Shown: positions 49,019 to 58,608 of the stretch, in pieces
How positions within the stretch are numbered: the stretch's first letter is position 1
Layout of the letters: each line of letters starts with the position of its first letter
Source: Limnohabitans sp. Rim8
Lineage (GTDB): Bacteria; Pseudomonadota; Gammaproteobacteria; Burkholderiales; Burkholderiaceae_C
NCBI GenBank assembly: GCA_945897465.1
Contig: CAMDFK010000004.1
Span: forward strand, 1 to 64,000
Reading direction: 5' to 3'
Length of the DNA: 64,000 bases
Translations under genes and position numbers: made by a program
Notes under the pieces: model-generated
What the model saw: the letters and a program-made list of their open reading frames with translations, nothing else
Database searches by the model: none
Told to the model about the DNA's origin: nothing

Positions 49019-49807
49019 ATGGTGGAAAACGGCTTTTTAAAAATTGAATCGATGCGCTCGCGTTGCTCGGCGGCCGAGTGGCAGGCGCGTGTCGATCTGG
49101 CGGCGTGTTACCGCTTGGTGGACATCTACGGCATGTCCGACATGATGGCCAACCACATTTCATCGCGAGTGCCGGGCGAAGACGGTGCCTTCCTCATCAA
49201 CGCCTACGGCATGATGTACGAAGAGATCACCGCGTCGAGCCTGATCAAGATCGACCACGAGGGCAACATTTTGTCCAAGCCCGATTTTGGTGACTTGAAC
49301 TATGGCATCAACAAGGCCGGTTATGTGATCCACAGCGCGGTGCACGCGGCCCGGCCTGAGGTCGATTGCGTCATCCACACCCACAGCTGGGCCTCGATGG
49401 CCGTGTCCTCGCTCGAGTGTGGTCTGCTGCCCCTCACACAAACGGCCATGCGCTTTTTGAAAATCGGCTACCACGACTACCAAGGGGTGGTGCTGGATCT
49501 GGCCGAGCAGGCCTCTTTGGTGGAGGACCTGGGGCAGGGCGAAGCCCTGATCCTGCGCAACCACGGTGCGCTCACGGTGGGCCGCAGCGTGGGCGAAGCC
49601 TTCAACTGGATGCACCGTTTGGAGTTGTCCTGCCGTTCACAACTGGCGGCCATGGCCTGCCAAACGCCTTTTGTGAAAGTGGCGCCTGACGTGCTGGAGG
49701 AGACCTGGAACAACTACCAGCCCAGCACGCGCAGACCTTATGGCCTGATGGAGTGGCCGGCCTTGCTGCGCAAGCTCGACCGCATGGACCCCAACTACAA
49801 GACCTGA
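49019..49807 (+). CDS. Class II aldolase/adducin family protein
   Basis: Zinc-dependent aldolase-type fold, 262 residues. The metal-binding region is visible as CVIHTHSWASMAV near residue 117 and a further His in RNHGALTVG near 185; ANHISSRVPGEDGAFLINAYGM near 45 is the usual N-terminal signature. The substrate cannot be read; related proteins include sugar-phosphate aldolases and decarboxylases. AGGAG precedes the ATG; a GTG two codons earlier is possible. It is followed after eight bases by a 2-hydroxyacid dehydrogenase, which suggests a joint pathway. Confidence 0.85.
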   Translation: MVENGFLKIESMRSRCSAAEWQARVDLAACYRLVDIYGMSDMMANHISSRVPGEDGAFLINAYGMMYEEITASSLIKIDHEGNILSKPDFGDLNYGINKAGYVIHSAVHAARPEVDCVIHTHSWASMAVSSLECGLLPLTQTAMRFLKIGYHDYQGVVLDLAEQASLVEDLGQGEALILRNHGALTVGRSVGEAFNWMHRLELSCRSQLAAMACQTPFVKVAPDVLEETWNNYQPSTRRPYGLMEWPALLRKLDRMDPNYKT

Positions 49808-49815
49808 GGTCCGCC

Positions 49816-50832
49816 TTGAACAGTGAGCCCGCACCCGTTTTGCGCATCCTCATGTCGCCCACCAGCGTGGCCCAGCTGGGCAGTGCGGTGGCCGAGGTCA
49901 TGGGGGCTCGCCCATTTGAGTTGATGTCGCTCGACGAGGCCGTGGCCACGCAACGCACCGATGCCGACGTGGCCTTCATTTCGCGTGAAGTCACCGGCAC
50001 CTCGACCAAACACGAGATCCACCCCGCTTTGCAGCAGGTCTACACCTTGCTGCGGCAATCGCCTGGCCTCCAATGGGTGCACATCCATTCGGCCGGTGCT
50101 GACCGTCAGATTTACCAGGACTTGATGGCCAAAGGGGTGCGGATTTCCACGTCCTCCGGGGCCAATGCGCAGGTGGTGGCCACCGTGGCTTTGGCGGGCT
50201 TGTTGGCCATGGCCAGAAAGTTCCCCCTGTTGTGGGCCGAGCAACAAGCGCGTGAGTGGATTCCCATGATGGGCCAGCGCATGCCGCGTGACCTGCCGGG
50301 CCAGACCGCGACCATCGTGGGCTGGGGCCCCATCGGGCAAAAGCTGGGCAGTTTGCTGCTGGCGCTGGGGCTCAAGGTGGTGGCGGTGCGCCAAAACCTT
50401 GACCCCAGCCTCCAGGGGCAGGGCGGTGTGGAGCAGGTGAGCTTCGAAGGCCTGGCGACCGTGCTGCCCCGCACGGATTGGCTCATTCTGGCGTGCCCCC
50501 TGACCACCAAGACCCGGCAGTTGGTCAATGCCCATGTGCTGGCAGCGCTGCCACCGGGGGCGCACCTGATCAACGTGGCCCGGGGCGAAGTGGTGGACCA
50601 GGATGCCTTGGTGTCGGCCCTGCAAAGCGGGCATTTGGGGAGTGCATTTTTGGATGTGTTCGCGCATGAACCTTTGCCTACCGATTCACCCCTGTGGGCC
50701 ATGCCCCAGGTCATGGTCACGCCCCACGCGGCGGGCCACTCTGACGGCAATGAAGCCCGAGTCAGCCAGGTGTTCTTGGACAACTTGAAGTGCTGGACCA
50801 TGGGGCAAGCGCTGCGCAACGTGGTTGCTTAA
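49816..50832 (+). CDS. D-isomer-specific 2-hydroxyacid dehydrogenase
   Basis: NAD-linked oxidoreductase of about 338 residues acting on 2-hydroxy or 2-oxo acids. The Rossmann motif is ATIVGWGPIGQKLG near residue 173, the conserved Arg lies in INVARGEVVDQDALV near 254, and the Glu-His pair in DVFAHEPLP and VTPHAAGHSDGN near 300. The TTG start at 49816 has GAGG upstream; an ATG at 49852 is an alternative. It is probably cotranscribed with the class II aldolase gene. The substrate is unknown. Confidence 0.87.
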   Translation: MNSEPAPVLRILMSPTSVAQLGSAVAEVMGARPFELMSLDEAVATQRTDADVAFISREVTGTSTKHEIHPALQQVYTLLRQSPGLQWVHIHSAGADRQIYQDLMAKGVRISTSSGANAQVVATVALAGLLAMARKFPLLWAEQQAREWIPMMGQRMPRDLPGQTATIVGWGPIGQKLGSLLLALGLKVVAVRQNLDPSLQGQGGVEQVSFEGLATVLPRTDWLILACPLTTKTRQLVNAHVLAALPPGAHLINVARGEVVDQDALVSALQSGHLGSAFLDVFAHEPLPTDSPLWAMPQVMVTPHAAGHSDGNEARVSQVFLDNLKCWTMGQALRNVVA

Positions 50833-50962
50833 AGCCTCTTGAACTCGATCTTTTTGTCCGTGTCTAACGCAAGCTTGTGTCTTGCTTCCATGTCTTGCGG
50901 GTGAACAAGACCGCTCAAAACATTAGCACATCCAGCTTTCATTTGCTGAAATATTAAGCAAT

Positions 50963-50968
50963 TACAAT
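50963..50968 (+). promoter_or_regulatory. Possible -10 box for dusB-fis
   Basis: TACAAT lies in an AT-rich stretch 48 bases before dusB, within a 183-base gap. A good -35 at standard spacing is not evident, so the call is tentative. Confidence 0.35.
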
Positions 50969-51015
50969 CGTGTCTCTTCTTTCAGCTCACCCCCCAAAAA
51001 CATCCACCTCCGGTC

Positions 51016-52062
51016 ATGCAGATAGGCCCTTATCCCTTGACGAACAACTTGTTTGTCGCCCCCATGGCGGGGGTGACTGACCGGCCATTTCGACAACTGT
51101 GCCGGCAGTTTGGTGCGGGCTATGCGGTGAGCGAGATGGTGACGTCGCGCCCTGATTTGTGGGCTTCGCTCAAAACCTCGCGCCGCGCCAACCACGACGG
51201 CGAGCCCGGCCCGATTGCGGTGCAAATCGCCGGCACCGAGGCGCAGATGATGGCCGACGCCGCCCGCTACAACATCGACCGGGGCGCACAAATCATCGAC
51301 ATCAACATGGGCTGCCCGGCCAAAAAAGTCTGCAACAAATGGGCCGGCTCGGCCCTGATGCAAGACGAGCCGCTGGCGCTGGAGATCATCAGCGCCGTGG
51401 TCGAAGCGGCTTTGCCGCACGGCGTGCCCGTGACATTGAAGATGCGCACCGGCTGGTGCGACGCCGAAAAGAACGCGCTGAGCCTTGCTCGTGCTGCCGA
51501 AAGTGCTGGGGTGCAGATGGTCACCGTGCATGGCCGCACCCGCGAGCAAGGCTACAAAGGCTTGGCCGAATACGACACCGTGGCTGCGGTCAAGGCGGCC
51601 TTGTGCATCCCTGTGGTGGCCAATGGCGACATTGATTCGCCAGAAAAAGCCCGTGATGTGCTGCGCATCACCGGGGCCGATGCCGTCATGATCGGCCGTG
51701 CCGCGCAAGGCAGCCCCTGGATCTTTCGCGAGATCGCTCACTTTCTGGCCACGGGCGAGCACCTGGCGCCGCCGCTGGTGGCTGAGGTGCGCCGCGCCTT
51801 GCTCGAGCACCTGCAAGACCACTATGGCCTGTATGGCGAATACACCGGTGTGCGCTCGGCCCGCAAACATATTGGCTGGTATGTGCGCACGCTGCCCGGT
51901 GGGGATGCTTTTCGCGAACACATGAACACCCTGGAGACTGCAGCCGGGCAACTGGCCGCAGTGGCCGCCTACCTGGACGGCTTGGCCGAGCAGATGGAGC
52001 GCCTGCCCCAACGCCATTCCCTGCACCCTGAAGCTTGCCCTGATTTAGAGACCACGCCATGA
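51016..52062 (+). CDS. dusB: tRNA-dihydrouridine synthase DusB
   Basis: FMN enzyme that reduces uridines in the tRNA D-loop. The 348-residue protein begins NLFVAPMAGVTDRPFRQLCRQFGAG, contains INMGCPAKKVCNKWAGSALM with the catalytic Cys near residue 104, VTVHGRTREQGYKG near 168, and VVANGDIDSPEKA near 200. It heads the dusB-fis operon, as in E. coli, with an ATGA overlap to fis. Confidence 0.95.
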   Translation: MQIGPYPLTNNLFVAPMAGVTDRPFRQLCRQFGAGYAVSEMVTSRPDLWASLKTSRRANHDGEPGPIAVQIAGTEAQMMADAARYNIDRGAQIIDINMGCPAKKVCNKWAGSALMQDEPLALEIISAVVEAALPHGVPVTLKMRTGWCDAEKNALSLARAAESAGVQMVTVHGRTREQGYKGLAEYDTVAAVKAALCIPVVANGDIDSPEKARDVLRITGADAVMIGRAAQGSPWIFREIAHFLATGEHLAPPLVAEVRRALLEHLQDHYGLYGEYTGVRSARKHIGWYVRTLPGGDAFREHMNTLETAAGQLAAVAAYLDGLAEQMERLPQRHSLHPEACPDLETTP

Positions 52063-52298
52063 GCGAACCCCAATCGATTGAACACTGCATCCGGGCCAAC
52101 CTGGAGATTTATTTCCGCGACCTCGATGGCACCGACCCCAACGGCCTGTACGACATGTTGGTCAAGTTGGTCGAAAAGCCGCTGCTCGATGTGGTGATGA
52201 CCCAGTCAGGTCAGAACCAGTCGCGTGCGGCCGAATGGTTGGGTCTGAACCGCAACACCTTGCGCAAGAAATTGCTGGAACACGATTTGTTGAAATGA
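52059..52298 (+). CDS. fis: Fis family nucleoid-associated regulator
   Basis: Small DNA-bending protein of 79 residues. The C-terminal helix-turn-helix reads NQSRAAEWLGLNRNTLRKKLLEH, close to that of enterobacterial Fis; the N-terminal part is shorter than E. coli Fis (98 residues), as usual in betaproteobacteria. Translation is coupled to dusB. purH lies 100 bases downstream, a conserved neighbour. Confidence 0.94.
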   Translation: MSEPQSIEHCIRANLEIYFRDLDGTDPNGLYDMLVKLVEKPLLDVVMTQSGQNQSRAAEWLGLNRNTLRKKLLEHDLLK

Positions 52299-52398
52299 CG
52301 CGGGTGCGGCCCGGCCCCGCCAAGCGTCCATGAATGCCAGCCGGAAACTTTGACCCCGGCCCTGCCTTGAATCCTCCCGAATTTTGAAGAAAGTCCCC

Positions 52399-53985
52399 AT
52401 GAGAGCCCTCATCTCTGTCTCTGACAAAACCGGCATTGTCGACCTGGCCAAAGAACTCCACGCCCTGGGCGTGGGCCTGATCTCTACCGGCGGCACCGCC
52501 AAGCTCTTGGCCGAACAAGGCTTGCCCGTGACCGAAGTGGCCGAAGTCACTGGCTTCCCCGAAATGCTCGACGGCCGTGTGAAGACCCTGCACCCCAAAG
52601 TGCACGGCGGCTTGCTGGCGCGACGCGACACACCCGAGCACATGGCAGCTTTGAAGGCACACCACATCGACACCATCGACTTGCTCATCGTCAACCTCTA
52701 CCCCTTTGAAGCCACCGTGGCCAAGCCCGTTTGCACTCTGGCCGACGCCATCGAGAACATCGACATCGGCGGCCCCGCCATGGTGCGCAGCGCGGCCAAA
52801 AACTGGAAAGACGTGGGTGTGGTCACCGACGCCAGCCAATACGCGGATGTGATTGCTGAGTTGAAGGCCAAAGGCAAACTCAGCGACAAACTGCGCTTTG
52901 CTTTGTCGGTGGCTGCGTTCAACCGCATCAGCCAATACGACGGCGCGATCAGCAACTACCTCTCCAGCGTGAACTTTGATGCCGAGAAGCTCAGCGAAAC
53001 CTACGTGCCCGAGCGCGCCCAGTTCAGCGTCCAATTCAACGAGCAATACATCAAAGTGCAAGACCTGCGCTACGGCGAAAACAGCCACCAGCAAGCCGCT
53101 TGGTACCGCAACCTCGCACCCGCTGCGGGGTCCTTGGCCACAGGCGTGCAGCTGCAGGGCAAAGAGCTGAGCTACAACAACATCGCCGATGCCGACGCGG
53201 CGTGGGAATGTGTGAAGAGCTTTGACACCACAGCTTGTGTCATCGTCAAACACGCCAACCCCTGCGGCGTGGCCGTGGGCGCCAGCGCACTCGAGGCCTA
53301 CAGCAAAGCCTTCCAAACCGACCCCACCAGCGCCTTTGGCGGCATCATCGCCTTCAACCGCCCTGTGGACAAAGCCGCGGCCGAGGCCGTGAGCAAGCAG
53401 TTTGTGGAAGTGCTGATGGCCCCCGACTTCAGCGCCGAAGCACTCGACCTGTTCAAGAGCAAAGTGAATGTGCGCTTGATGAAAATCGCGCTGCCCGCCC
53501 ACTACGGCGAGGTGCGCAACGCGCTGGAGACCAAGCGCGTGGGCTCAGGTCTGTTGTTGCAAAGCGCTGACAACCACGAGTTGGCACTGGCCGACATGAA
53601 GATCGTCACCGTCAAACAACCCACCCCTGAAGAACTCAACGATTTGTTGTTCGCCTGGAAAGTGGCCAAGTTCGTCAAATCCAACGCCATCGTGTTTTGC
53701 AAAAACGGGCAAACCCGTGGCGTGGGCGCAGGGCAAATGAGCCGCCTTGACTCCGCCCGCATCGCCAGCATCAAGGCCGAAGCCGCCAAGCTAAGTCTGC
53801 AGGGCACCGTGGTGGCCAGCGATGCTTTCTTCCCCTTCCGTGACGGCCTCGATGTGGTGGTGGACGCAGGTGCGACCTGCGTGGCCCAACCCGGCGGCTC
53901 GATGCGCGACCAAGAAGTCATCGATGCCGCCAACGAGCACGGCGTAGCAATGGTGTTCACGGGTGTGCGGCACTTCAGGCATTGA
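52399..53985 (+). CDS. purH: Bifunctional AICAR transformylase/IMP cyclohydrolase
   Basis: Performs the last two steps of IMP synthesis: formyl transfer to AICAR and ring closure. The 528-residue length matches the family. The N-terminal cyclohydrolase domain has [18 protein letters not shown] and [18 protein letters not shown]; the transformylase domain has [25 protein letters not shown] with the catalytic Lys-His, and ends with [30 protein letters not shown]. The start is the ATG giving [12 protein letters not shown]; a TTG five codons earlier is less likely. Confidence 0.97.
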   Translation: MRALISVSDKTGIVDLAKELHALGVGLISTGGTAKLLAEQGLPVTEVAEVTGFPEMLDGRVKTLHPKVHGGLLARRDTPEHMAALKAHHIDTIDLLIVNLYPFEATVAKPVCTLADAIENIDIGGPAMVRSAAKNWKDVGVVTDASQYADVIAELKAKGKLSDKLRFALSVAAFNRISQYDGAISNYLSSVNFDAEKLSETYVPERAQFSVQFNEQYIKVQDLRYGENSHQQAAWYRNLAPAAGSLATGVQLQGKELSYNNIADADAAWECVKSFDTTACVIVKHANPCGVAVGASALEAYSKAFQTDPTSAFGGIIAFNRPVDKAAAEAVSKQFVEVLMAPDFSAEALDLFKSKVNVRLMKIALPAHYGEVRNALETKRVGSGLLLQSADNHELALADMKIVTVKQPTPEELNDLLFAWKVAKFVKSNAIVFCKNGQTRGVGAGQMSRLDSARIASIKAEAAKLSLQGTVVASDAFFPFRDGLDVVVDAGATCVAQPGGSMRDQEVIDAANEHGVAMVFTGVRHFRH

Positions 53986-54125
53986 AGTTTTGAAACTGAA
54001 AGCAGGGCAAACCGCTGGGCCAAGCCGTATGGCCATGGCCATTCATGTCACGGTTAATTCACTTTTATTTCATCATTTGGAAATGATTGGGACATAGGCT
54101 AAAACATTCTCTTTGAATGTAATGC

Positions 54126-54989
54126 ATGCCTGTGCAACCAGAAACTCAGCTTGAACGTGATGTATTGCCGCCTTGCGCCGTCGGCATGCCTTCCACGAAC
54201 TTGCCCTGGTCTGCCTGGATGCTGGCTTTGGCCTTGGTGGCGTTTGGTATTTGGCTTCATCTCAGTGACCTCAATGTGCGCTGGTTCACTTGGATCCATT
54301 CAACATCGGTGGTCCCTGATTTTTTTTGGGCCAACGCCACCTTGTTGGGCTTTGGTTGGGCCGTTCTCATAGTGATCACGGCCTTTGACCGGGAGCATGG
54401 CCGTTGGGCTGCTGCTTCAATGATTGCTGTGGTGTTGGGTGGCGTACTCATTGCAATTGCCAAGCGCATGGCTTACCACCCAAGGCCAGCAGCAGTGCTG
54501 GAAGCATCCAGTTTCAGCGTCATTGGCGAACCAATTTTTCAAAGTGGCTCGATGCCCTCCGGTCACGCCGCAGGCGCGGCTGCTTTGGTCGCTTTGCTGA
54601 TTTTGGCTTTGCTGGAGCGTGGCCAATTGACCAAGTTGCGGGCGACTGTTTTGGTTTTGCTTGGGATGTGCGTGGCGTGGTCTCGTGTTGCCGTAGGCGC
54701 CCACTGGCCCGCAGATGTGGTGGTGGGAGTCGTGTTGGGCTTGTTGGCATCTTTGGGTGCCTATCGCGTGGTGAATTTTGGAACGCGCTCTCAGCAATCC
54801 CTCTCTGCAACACAGTTAAAGCACCGCATGTGGTGGCTTTGTTCACTCGAGTTGGGTTTGGCGTCTGTTTGCTTTGGCACAGACACAGGCCAACCGTTAG
54901 CGATTGAATTTCAAGGATTTTTGGGAGGTTTGGCCCTCTTGAGTTGCTTGTGGCGCCTGCGCAGGGTATTGGGACGATCTGGCGCATGA
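54126..54989 (+). CDS. PAP2-family phosphatase (first in sugar-lipid operon)
   Basis: Membrane phosphatase of 287 residues with about seven hydrophobic segments. The three PAP2 motifs are present: KRMAYHPRP near residue 117, PSGHAAG near 143, and SRVAVGAHWPADVV near 186, giving the catalytic His residues. Likely substrates are polyprenyl diphosphates or lipid-bound phosphate. The C-terminal extension past the last motif is longer than in simple PgpB relatives. It starts a seven-gene run with overlapping starts and stops; codons end in T and A more often than in purH upstream, a sign the block may have a different history. Confidence 0.85.
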   Translation: MPVQPETQLERDVLPPCAVGMPSTNLPWSAWMLALALVAFGIWLHLSDLNVRWFTWIHSTSVVPDFFWANATLLGFGWAVLIVITAFDREHGRWAAASMIAVVLGGVLIAIAKRMAYHPRPAAVLEASSFSVIGEPIFQSGSMPSGHAAGAAALVALLILALLERGQLTKLRATVLVLLGMCVAWSRVAVGAHWPADVVVGVVLGLLASLGAYRVVNFGTRSQQSLSATQLKHRMWWLCSLELGLASVCFGTDTGQPLAIEFQGFLGGLALLSCLWRLRRVLGRSGA

Positions 54990-56011
54990 GAACGATCCCC
55001 CCAGTTGTGCGTTTGTATTTGGGGTGGGCAACTTCATCGCTGTTGGGTTTGGCGCTGCTTTGGTGGCTGTTGAGCCCAGTGGATTGGCCTTTGGTTTGGG
55101 CGCAGGGACAGTCTGTGAGTGTTGGCGCTTGGTGCGTTGGCGTGGGTGGTTTGATGGTCAGTCATGTCTTGCGGGCTGGACGCATTCGAAATGAGTGGTT
55201 ACACCGACTTCAGATGCGATGGCATGAAGCTTGGGGACTGTTGGTGACGCACAGCGCTTGGGTGGTCTTGGTGCCCATGCGTGCAGGGGAGGCAGTTTAT
55301 GTTTGGGCTTTGCATCAACGTGGCCAAATCGGTGTGCGTGAGGCGACCTTGAGCTTGGTGAAAATGCGACTGCAGGATGTGGGTATTTTGGTGTGTTTTG
55401 CGGTTTTTTTCTGGATGCCTGTGTCCTTGGTTTGGCGCTGTTTGTCAGCGCTTTTCTTGCTCTTGGTGGTTTTGCCATGGATCTTTCCATTGATTTGGCG
55501 AATCGTGCGCCAACGTCTGGACCAGCGAGCCTCACTGGAGGTGGAACCCTCCTCCTTATCAAATCTATCCCTTCACCACGCCAAGCAGGACCGCGTTCAA
55601 ACCGGGTATCTAACGCTGGTTCAAGTCAATTGGGCATCCTGGTTTTATGCCATCTCCAACTGGGCCGTTAAGTTGTTGGCCATCGCTTGGCCTTTGGTGG
55701 AATTGAGCGGCTTGGACATGCATTTGGCCTTGGCCGCAGCCTTGGGAGGCGAGTGGGGTGCGGCCATGCCACTTCAGCCACCAGCAGGATTTGGACCTTA
55801 TGAAGCAGGTGCTTGGGCGGGGGCTGTTTGGGCGCAGCATGCCAACTCTGAATCGCCAGCATGGTCTGCAGTTTCGCCATTGCCATTGAACCTGGCGGCA
55901 GCGATCTTGGTGGTTCACCTGATGGCATTGGCTGTCACCGTGACTTCGGCCTTTGTGGCCCGTCTTTTAGGGTGGTCTCAGCGCCCCTTTTCAGGAAGCA
56001 CTCAACCATGA
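54986..56011 (+). CDS. Lysylphosphatidylglycerol synthase TM-like (YbhN-type) membrane protein
   Basis: Integral membrane protein of about 341 residues with roughly eight hydrophobic segments, of the flippase-like domain family to which YbhN/AglD and the MprF membrane domain belong. It shows VSHVLRAGRIRNEWL near residue 58 and VPMRAGEAVYVWALHQRG near 95, the RxGE-type conserved loop, and a PAGFGPYEAG motif near 270. Its context between a phosphatase and a polyprenyl glycosyltransferase suggests moving a lipid-linked sugar across the membrane; that is inference. It is coupled to both neighbours by ATGA overlaps. Confidence 0.78.
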   Translation: MRTIPPVVRLYLGWATSSLLGLALLWWLLSPVDWPLVWAQGQSVSVGAWCVGVGGLMVSHVLRAGRIRNEWLHRLQMRWHEAWGLLVTHSAWVVLVPMRAGEAVYVWALHQRGQIGVREATLSLVKMRLQDVGILVCFAVFFWMPVSLVWRCLSALFLLLVVLPWIFPLIWRIVRQRLDQRASLEVEPSSLSNLSLHHAKQDRVQTGYLTLVQVNWASWFYAISNWAVKLLAIAWPLVELSGLDMHLALAAALGGEWGAAMPLQPPAGFGPYEAGAWAGAVWAQHANSESPAWSAVSPLPLNLAAAILVVHLMALAVTVTSAFVARLLGWSQRPFSGSTQP

Positions 56012-57018
56012 CTGCACAAGCAGCATCGATCTTGTCAAGGCCCCGATTGTCGGTGGTCATACCCATGTTCAACGAAGTTCAAAGTGCTGTTCCCATGCTG
56101 GACAGTGTGCAGCATGCATTAGCCTCATGTGGCATGCCTTGGGAGCTGATCGTGGTGGACGATGGCAGCACCGATGGAACCGCCAAAATTCTCATAGACC
56201 ATGCGGTCAAGTTGGGGCCGCACATCCGTGTCATTGCTTTGAGGCGAAATTTCCGACAAACCGCCGCCATGCAAGCGGGCATCGACCATGCCCGAGGTGA
56301 TGTGATTGCCACCTTGGACGGAGATTTGCAAAATGACCCCGCCGACATTCCACGGTTGGCCCAACGTCTTTTGCGCGAGGACTTGGATTTGGTCGCTGGT
56401 TGGCGAGAGCAAAGACAAGATGGATGGTTATTGCGAAAACTGCCCTCATTTTTAGCCAACCGATTGATTGCGCGAGTGACAGGTCTGAAATTTCAAGATT
56501 TGGGCTGCAGTTTGAAGGTTTTTCGCGCTACAGTCCTCAAAGAAATCCGTCTTTACGGAGAAATGCACAGATTCATTCCAGCTTGGTTGTCCACGGTCAC
56601 ATCGCCGGACCGCATGGCCGAAGAGCCGGTGCGGCACCAAGCCCGGCAATTTGGTGAATCCAAATATGGTTTGTCCCGCACATTGAGGGTCTTGGTCGAC
56701 CTGTTGGCCATCCATTTCTTTTTGCGCTTTGGCGCCAGGCCGGGTCACTTCTTTGGGGGTATTGGCCTGTTGTTGGGCAGTTTGGGTGGGCTGATTTTGA
56801 CGTATTTGGCTGCACTCAAAATGGCAGGTGAATCCGTGGGAGGTCGCCCTTTGTTGTGGATGGGTTTTTTTTGCGTGATTGCCGGTTTACAGTTTTTGAC
56901 GACGGGTGTATTGGCAGAAATCTTGGCGCGTATTTATTTCGATGGCAATCACGCGCGTTCTTACCATGTGCTGCCGCATCCAGCAGTGGCAGATCCCGAT
57001 GAGGCTTGGCATGTCTGA
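56008..57018 (+). CDS. Polyprenyl-phosphate glycosyltransferase (GT2, ArnC/GtrB-like)
   Basis: Transfers a sugar from a nucleotide donor to a polyprenyl phosphate at the cytoplasmic face. The 336-residue chain has the GT2 start SVVIPMFNEVQSA (near residue 15), VVDDGSTDGTAKIL near 50, the DGDLQNDPADIPRLAQR nucleotide/metal region near 104, and two C-terminal membrane segments (about 240-300). This layout is shared by ArnC, GtrB, dolichyl-phosphate mannose synthase and Rhizobium RgtE. With a UDP-glucuronate epimerase in the same operon, galacturonate is the likeliest sugar. It overlaps both neighbours. Confidence 0.88.
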   Translation: MTAQAASILSRPRLSVVIPMFNEVQSAVPMLDSVQHALASCGMPWELIVVDDGSTDGTAKILIDHAVKLGPHIRVIALRRNFRQTAAMQAGIDHARGDVIATLDGDLQNDPADIPRLAQRLLREDLDLVAGWREQRQDGWLLRKLPSFLANRLIARVTGLKFQDLGCSLKVFRATVLKEIRLYGEMHRFIPAWLSTVTSPDRMAEEPVRHQARQFGESKYGLSRTLRVLVDLLAIHFFLRFGARPGHFFGGIGLLLGSLGGLILTYLAALKMAGESVGGRPLLWMGFFCVIAGLQFLTTGVLAEILARIYFDGNHARSYHVLPHPAVADPDEAWHV

Positions 57019-58600
57019 AGCAGGCTGGCGCAACGCATCGACAGAGCGCCAGTGGTGGGTCCTTGCGATCCTGTCTATCTGTCTTGTTTTTTTGGGGCGT
57101 TTGGGTGGTTTCCCGTTGTTTGATGTGGACGAGGGCGCGTTTGCTGAGGCCTCACGCGAGATGCTGGAAAGCGGTGATTGGTGGCACACCACACTCAATG
57201 GAGCCGACCGGTTTGATAAGCCTATTTTGGTGTATTGGCTTCAGGCCGCGGCCATGCAACTGTTGGGTGTGAACGAATGGGCGGTCAGGCTTCCTTCGGT
57301 CTTGTGTGCAGCCGGTTCATTGTGGGGCTTGGTTTGGCATGCCCGAAGATTGTGGCCCGCTGCAAACCAAGAACGGGCTTGGATGGCTGCTGGCTTGTTG
57401 GGAACCAGCGCAGGTTTTGTCTTGATTGGCAGAGCAGCCACAGCCGACGCTTTGCTCAATGCCTTGTTGTTATTGGGCGGCATGCGCCTGGCGCTTTTTG
57501 CCGTGCAAGGCGGCCTGCGTGATTTGCGTTGGGCGGCGGTTTGGTTGGGTTTGGGCGTATTGACCAAAGGCCCTGTTGCATTGCTCATTCCTGGGGCCAC
57601 CTTGTTGTTGTGGTCAGTATCGACTGACCGGGGTGGTCGATTTCGGCAAGCGGTGGCAGATTTACCCAGTTGGGCCTTGTTGTTGATGATCGTGTTGCCC
57701 TGGTATGCGTACGCATGGCAGCGGCACGGACAAGCTTTTCTGGATGGTTTTTTTTGGCGACACAACTTAGAGCGCTTTGCTGGGCCATTAGAAGGTCACG
57801 GAGGCAGCTTGCTTTATTACGTGGTTGTTTTGCCGCTGCTGTGGTTGCCTTGGTCAGCTTTATTGGTTTCAATGGCTGGGCAGGTGCGGCGTTTTTGGTC
57901 GGACCCAATTGATCGGTTCCTGATCATTTGGGTGGTTTTTGTGGTCGTTTTTTTCTCTCTGTCTGGCACCAAATTACCGCATTATGTTTTGTACGCGGGC
58001 ATGCCGATTGCACTGCTCATGTCGCGACTTTTGTTGGATGCGCCAAGGGGCCGAGGAAGGTCAATGGGTTTGTTCGCTGGCATGCTGATCACGCCTGTTT
58101 TGTGGACAGCAGCCATCGTTTCCGTACCTCTTTGGGCGAATCAGCTTGATCCCAGCTTGGTGCAACAACTTCTTGTGACGGCACCAAGTGCCAATGATGT
58201 TTTGATGTGGAGCGCATGGATATGTGTTCTGGTGGTGTTGAGCCTTTTTGTCCCCACTTCTTTCGGTCCCAAACGTTGGCTTTTGCCTTCCGGTCTTGGG
58301 GTGATTTTTCTGGCATGGGTGATTGTTCCTTGGTGGGGCGAGACATTGCAGGGGCCTGTCAAAGCGGCGGGGCTGTGGGCCAGATCGCAATCCTGGGAGT
58401 CGGCCACACAATGGGGCTTGCATCAACCCAGCGTGGGCTTTTACCGTCAAAGCGAAACACCTCGGCAAGCGCCTCAGGTGGGGCAGTGGGGGTTGGTGCC
58501 TGCCTTGCCCAAAGACGGACAGAATCTGGTCATTGGTTTTGAGTCCAGAGGCCTGCGTTGGGTCAGCCCTGTTGCGCCAGTGACCTCTCCAGCACCTTGA
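57011..58600 (+). CDS. ArnT-like glycosyltransferase, first copy
   Basis: Integral membrane transferase that takes a sugar from a polyprenyl phosphate carrier at the periplasmic face. The 529-residue protein has the PMT/ArnT signature FPLFDVDEGAFAEASREMLESGDW near residues 35-58 (catalytic acidic DE), followed by FDKPILVYWLQA, and about eleven hydrophobic segments. The acceptor may be lipid A or core, as for ArnT and Rgt proteins. The ATG at 57011 overlaps the GT2 gene by eight bases. It is not close enough to tell aminoarabinose from galacturonate; no arnA or arnB gene is present. Confidence 0.85.
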   Translation: MSEAGWRNASTERQWWVLAILSICLVFLGRLGGFPLFDVDEGAFAEASREMLESGDWWHTTLNGADRFDKPILVYWLQAAAMQLLGVNEWAVRLPSVLCAAGSLWGLVWHARRLWPAANQERAWMAAGLLGTSAGFVLIGRAATADALLNALLLLGGMRLALFAVQGGLRDLRWAAVWLGLGVLTKGPVALLIPGATLLLWSVSTDRGGRFRQAVADLPSWALLLMIVLPWYAYAWQRHGQAFLDGFFWRHNLERFAGPLEGHGGSLLYYVVVLPLLWLPWSALLVSMAGQVRRFWSDPIDRFLIIWVVFVVVFFSLSGTKLPHYVLYAGMPIALLMSRLLLDAPRGRGRSMGLFAGMLITPVLWTAAIVSVPLWANQLDPSLVQQLLVTAPSANDVLMWSAWICVLVVLSLFVPTSFGPKRWLLPSGLGVIFLAWVIVPWWGETLQGPVKAAGLWARSQSWESATQWGLHQPSVGFYRQSETPRQAPQVGQWGLVPALPKDGQNLVIGFESRGLRWVSPVAPVTSPAP

Positions 58601-58608
58601 GGGCGAGC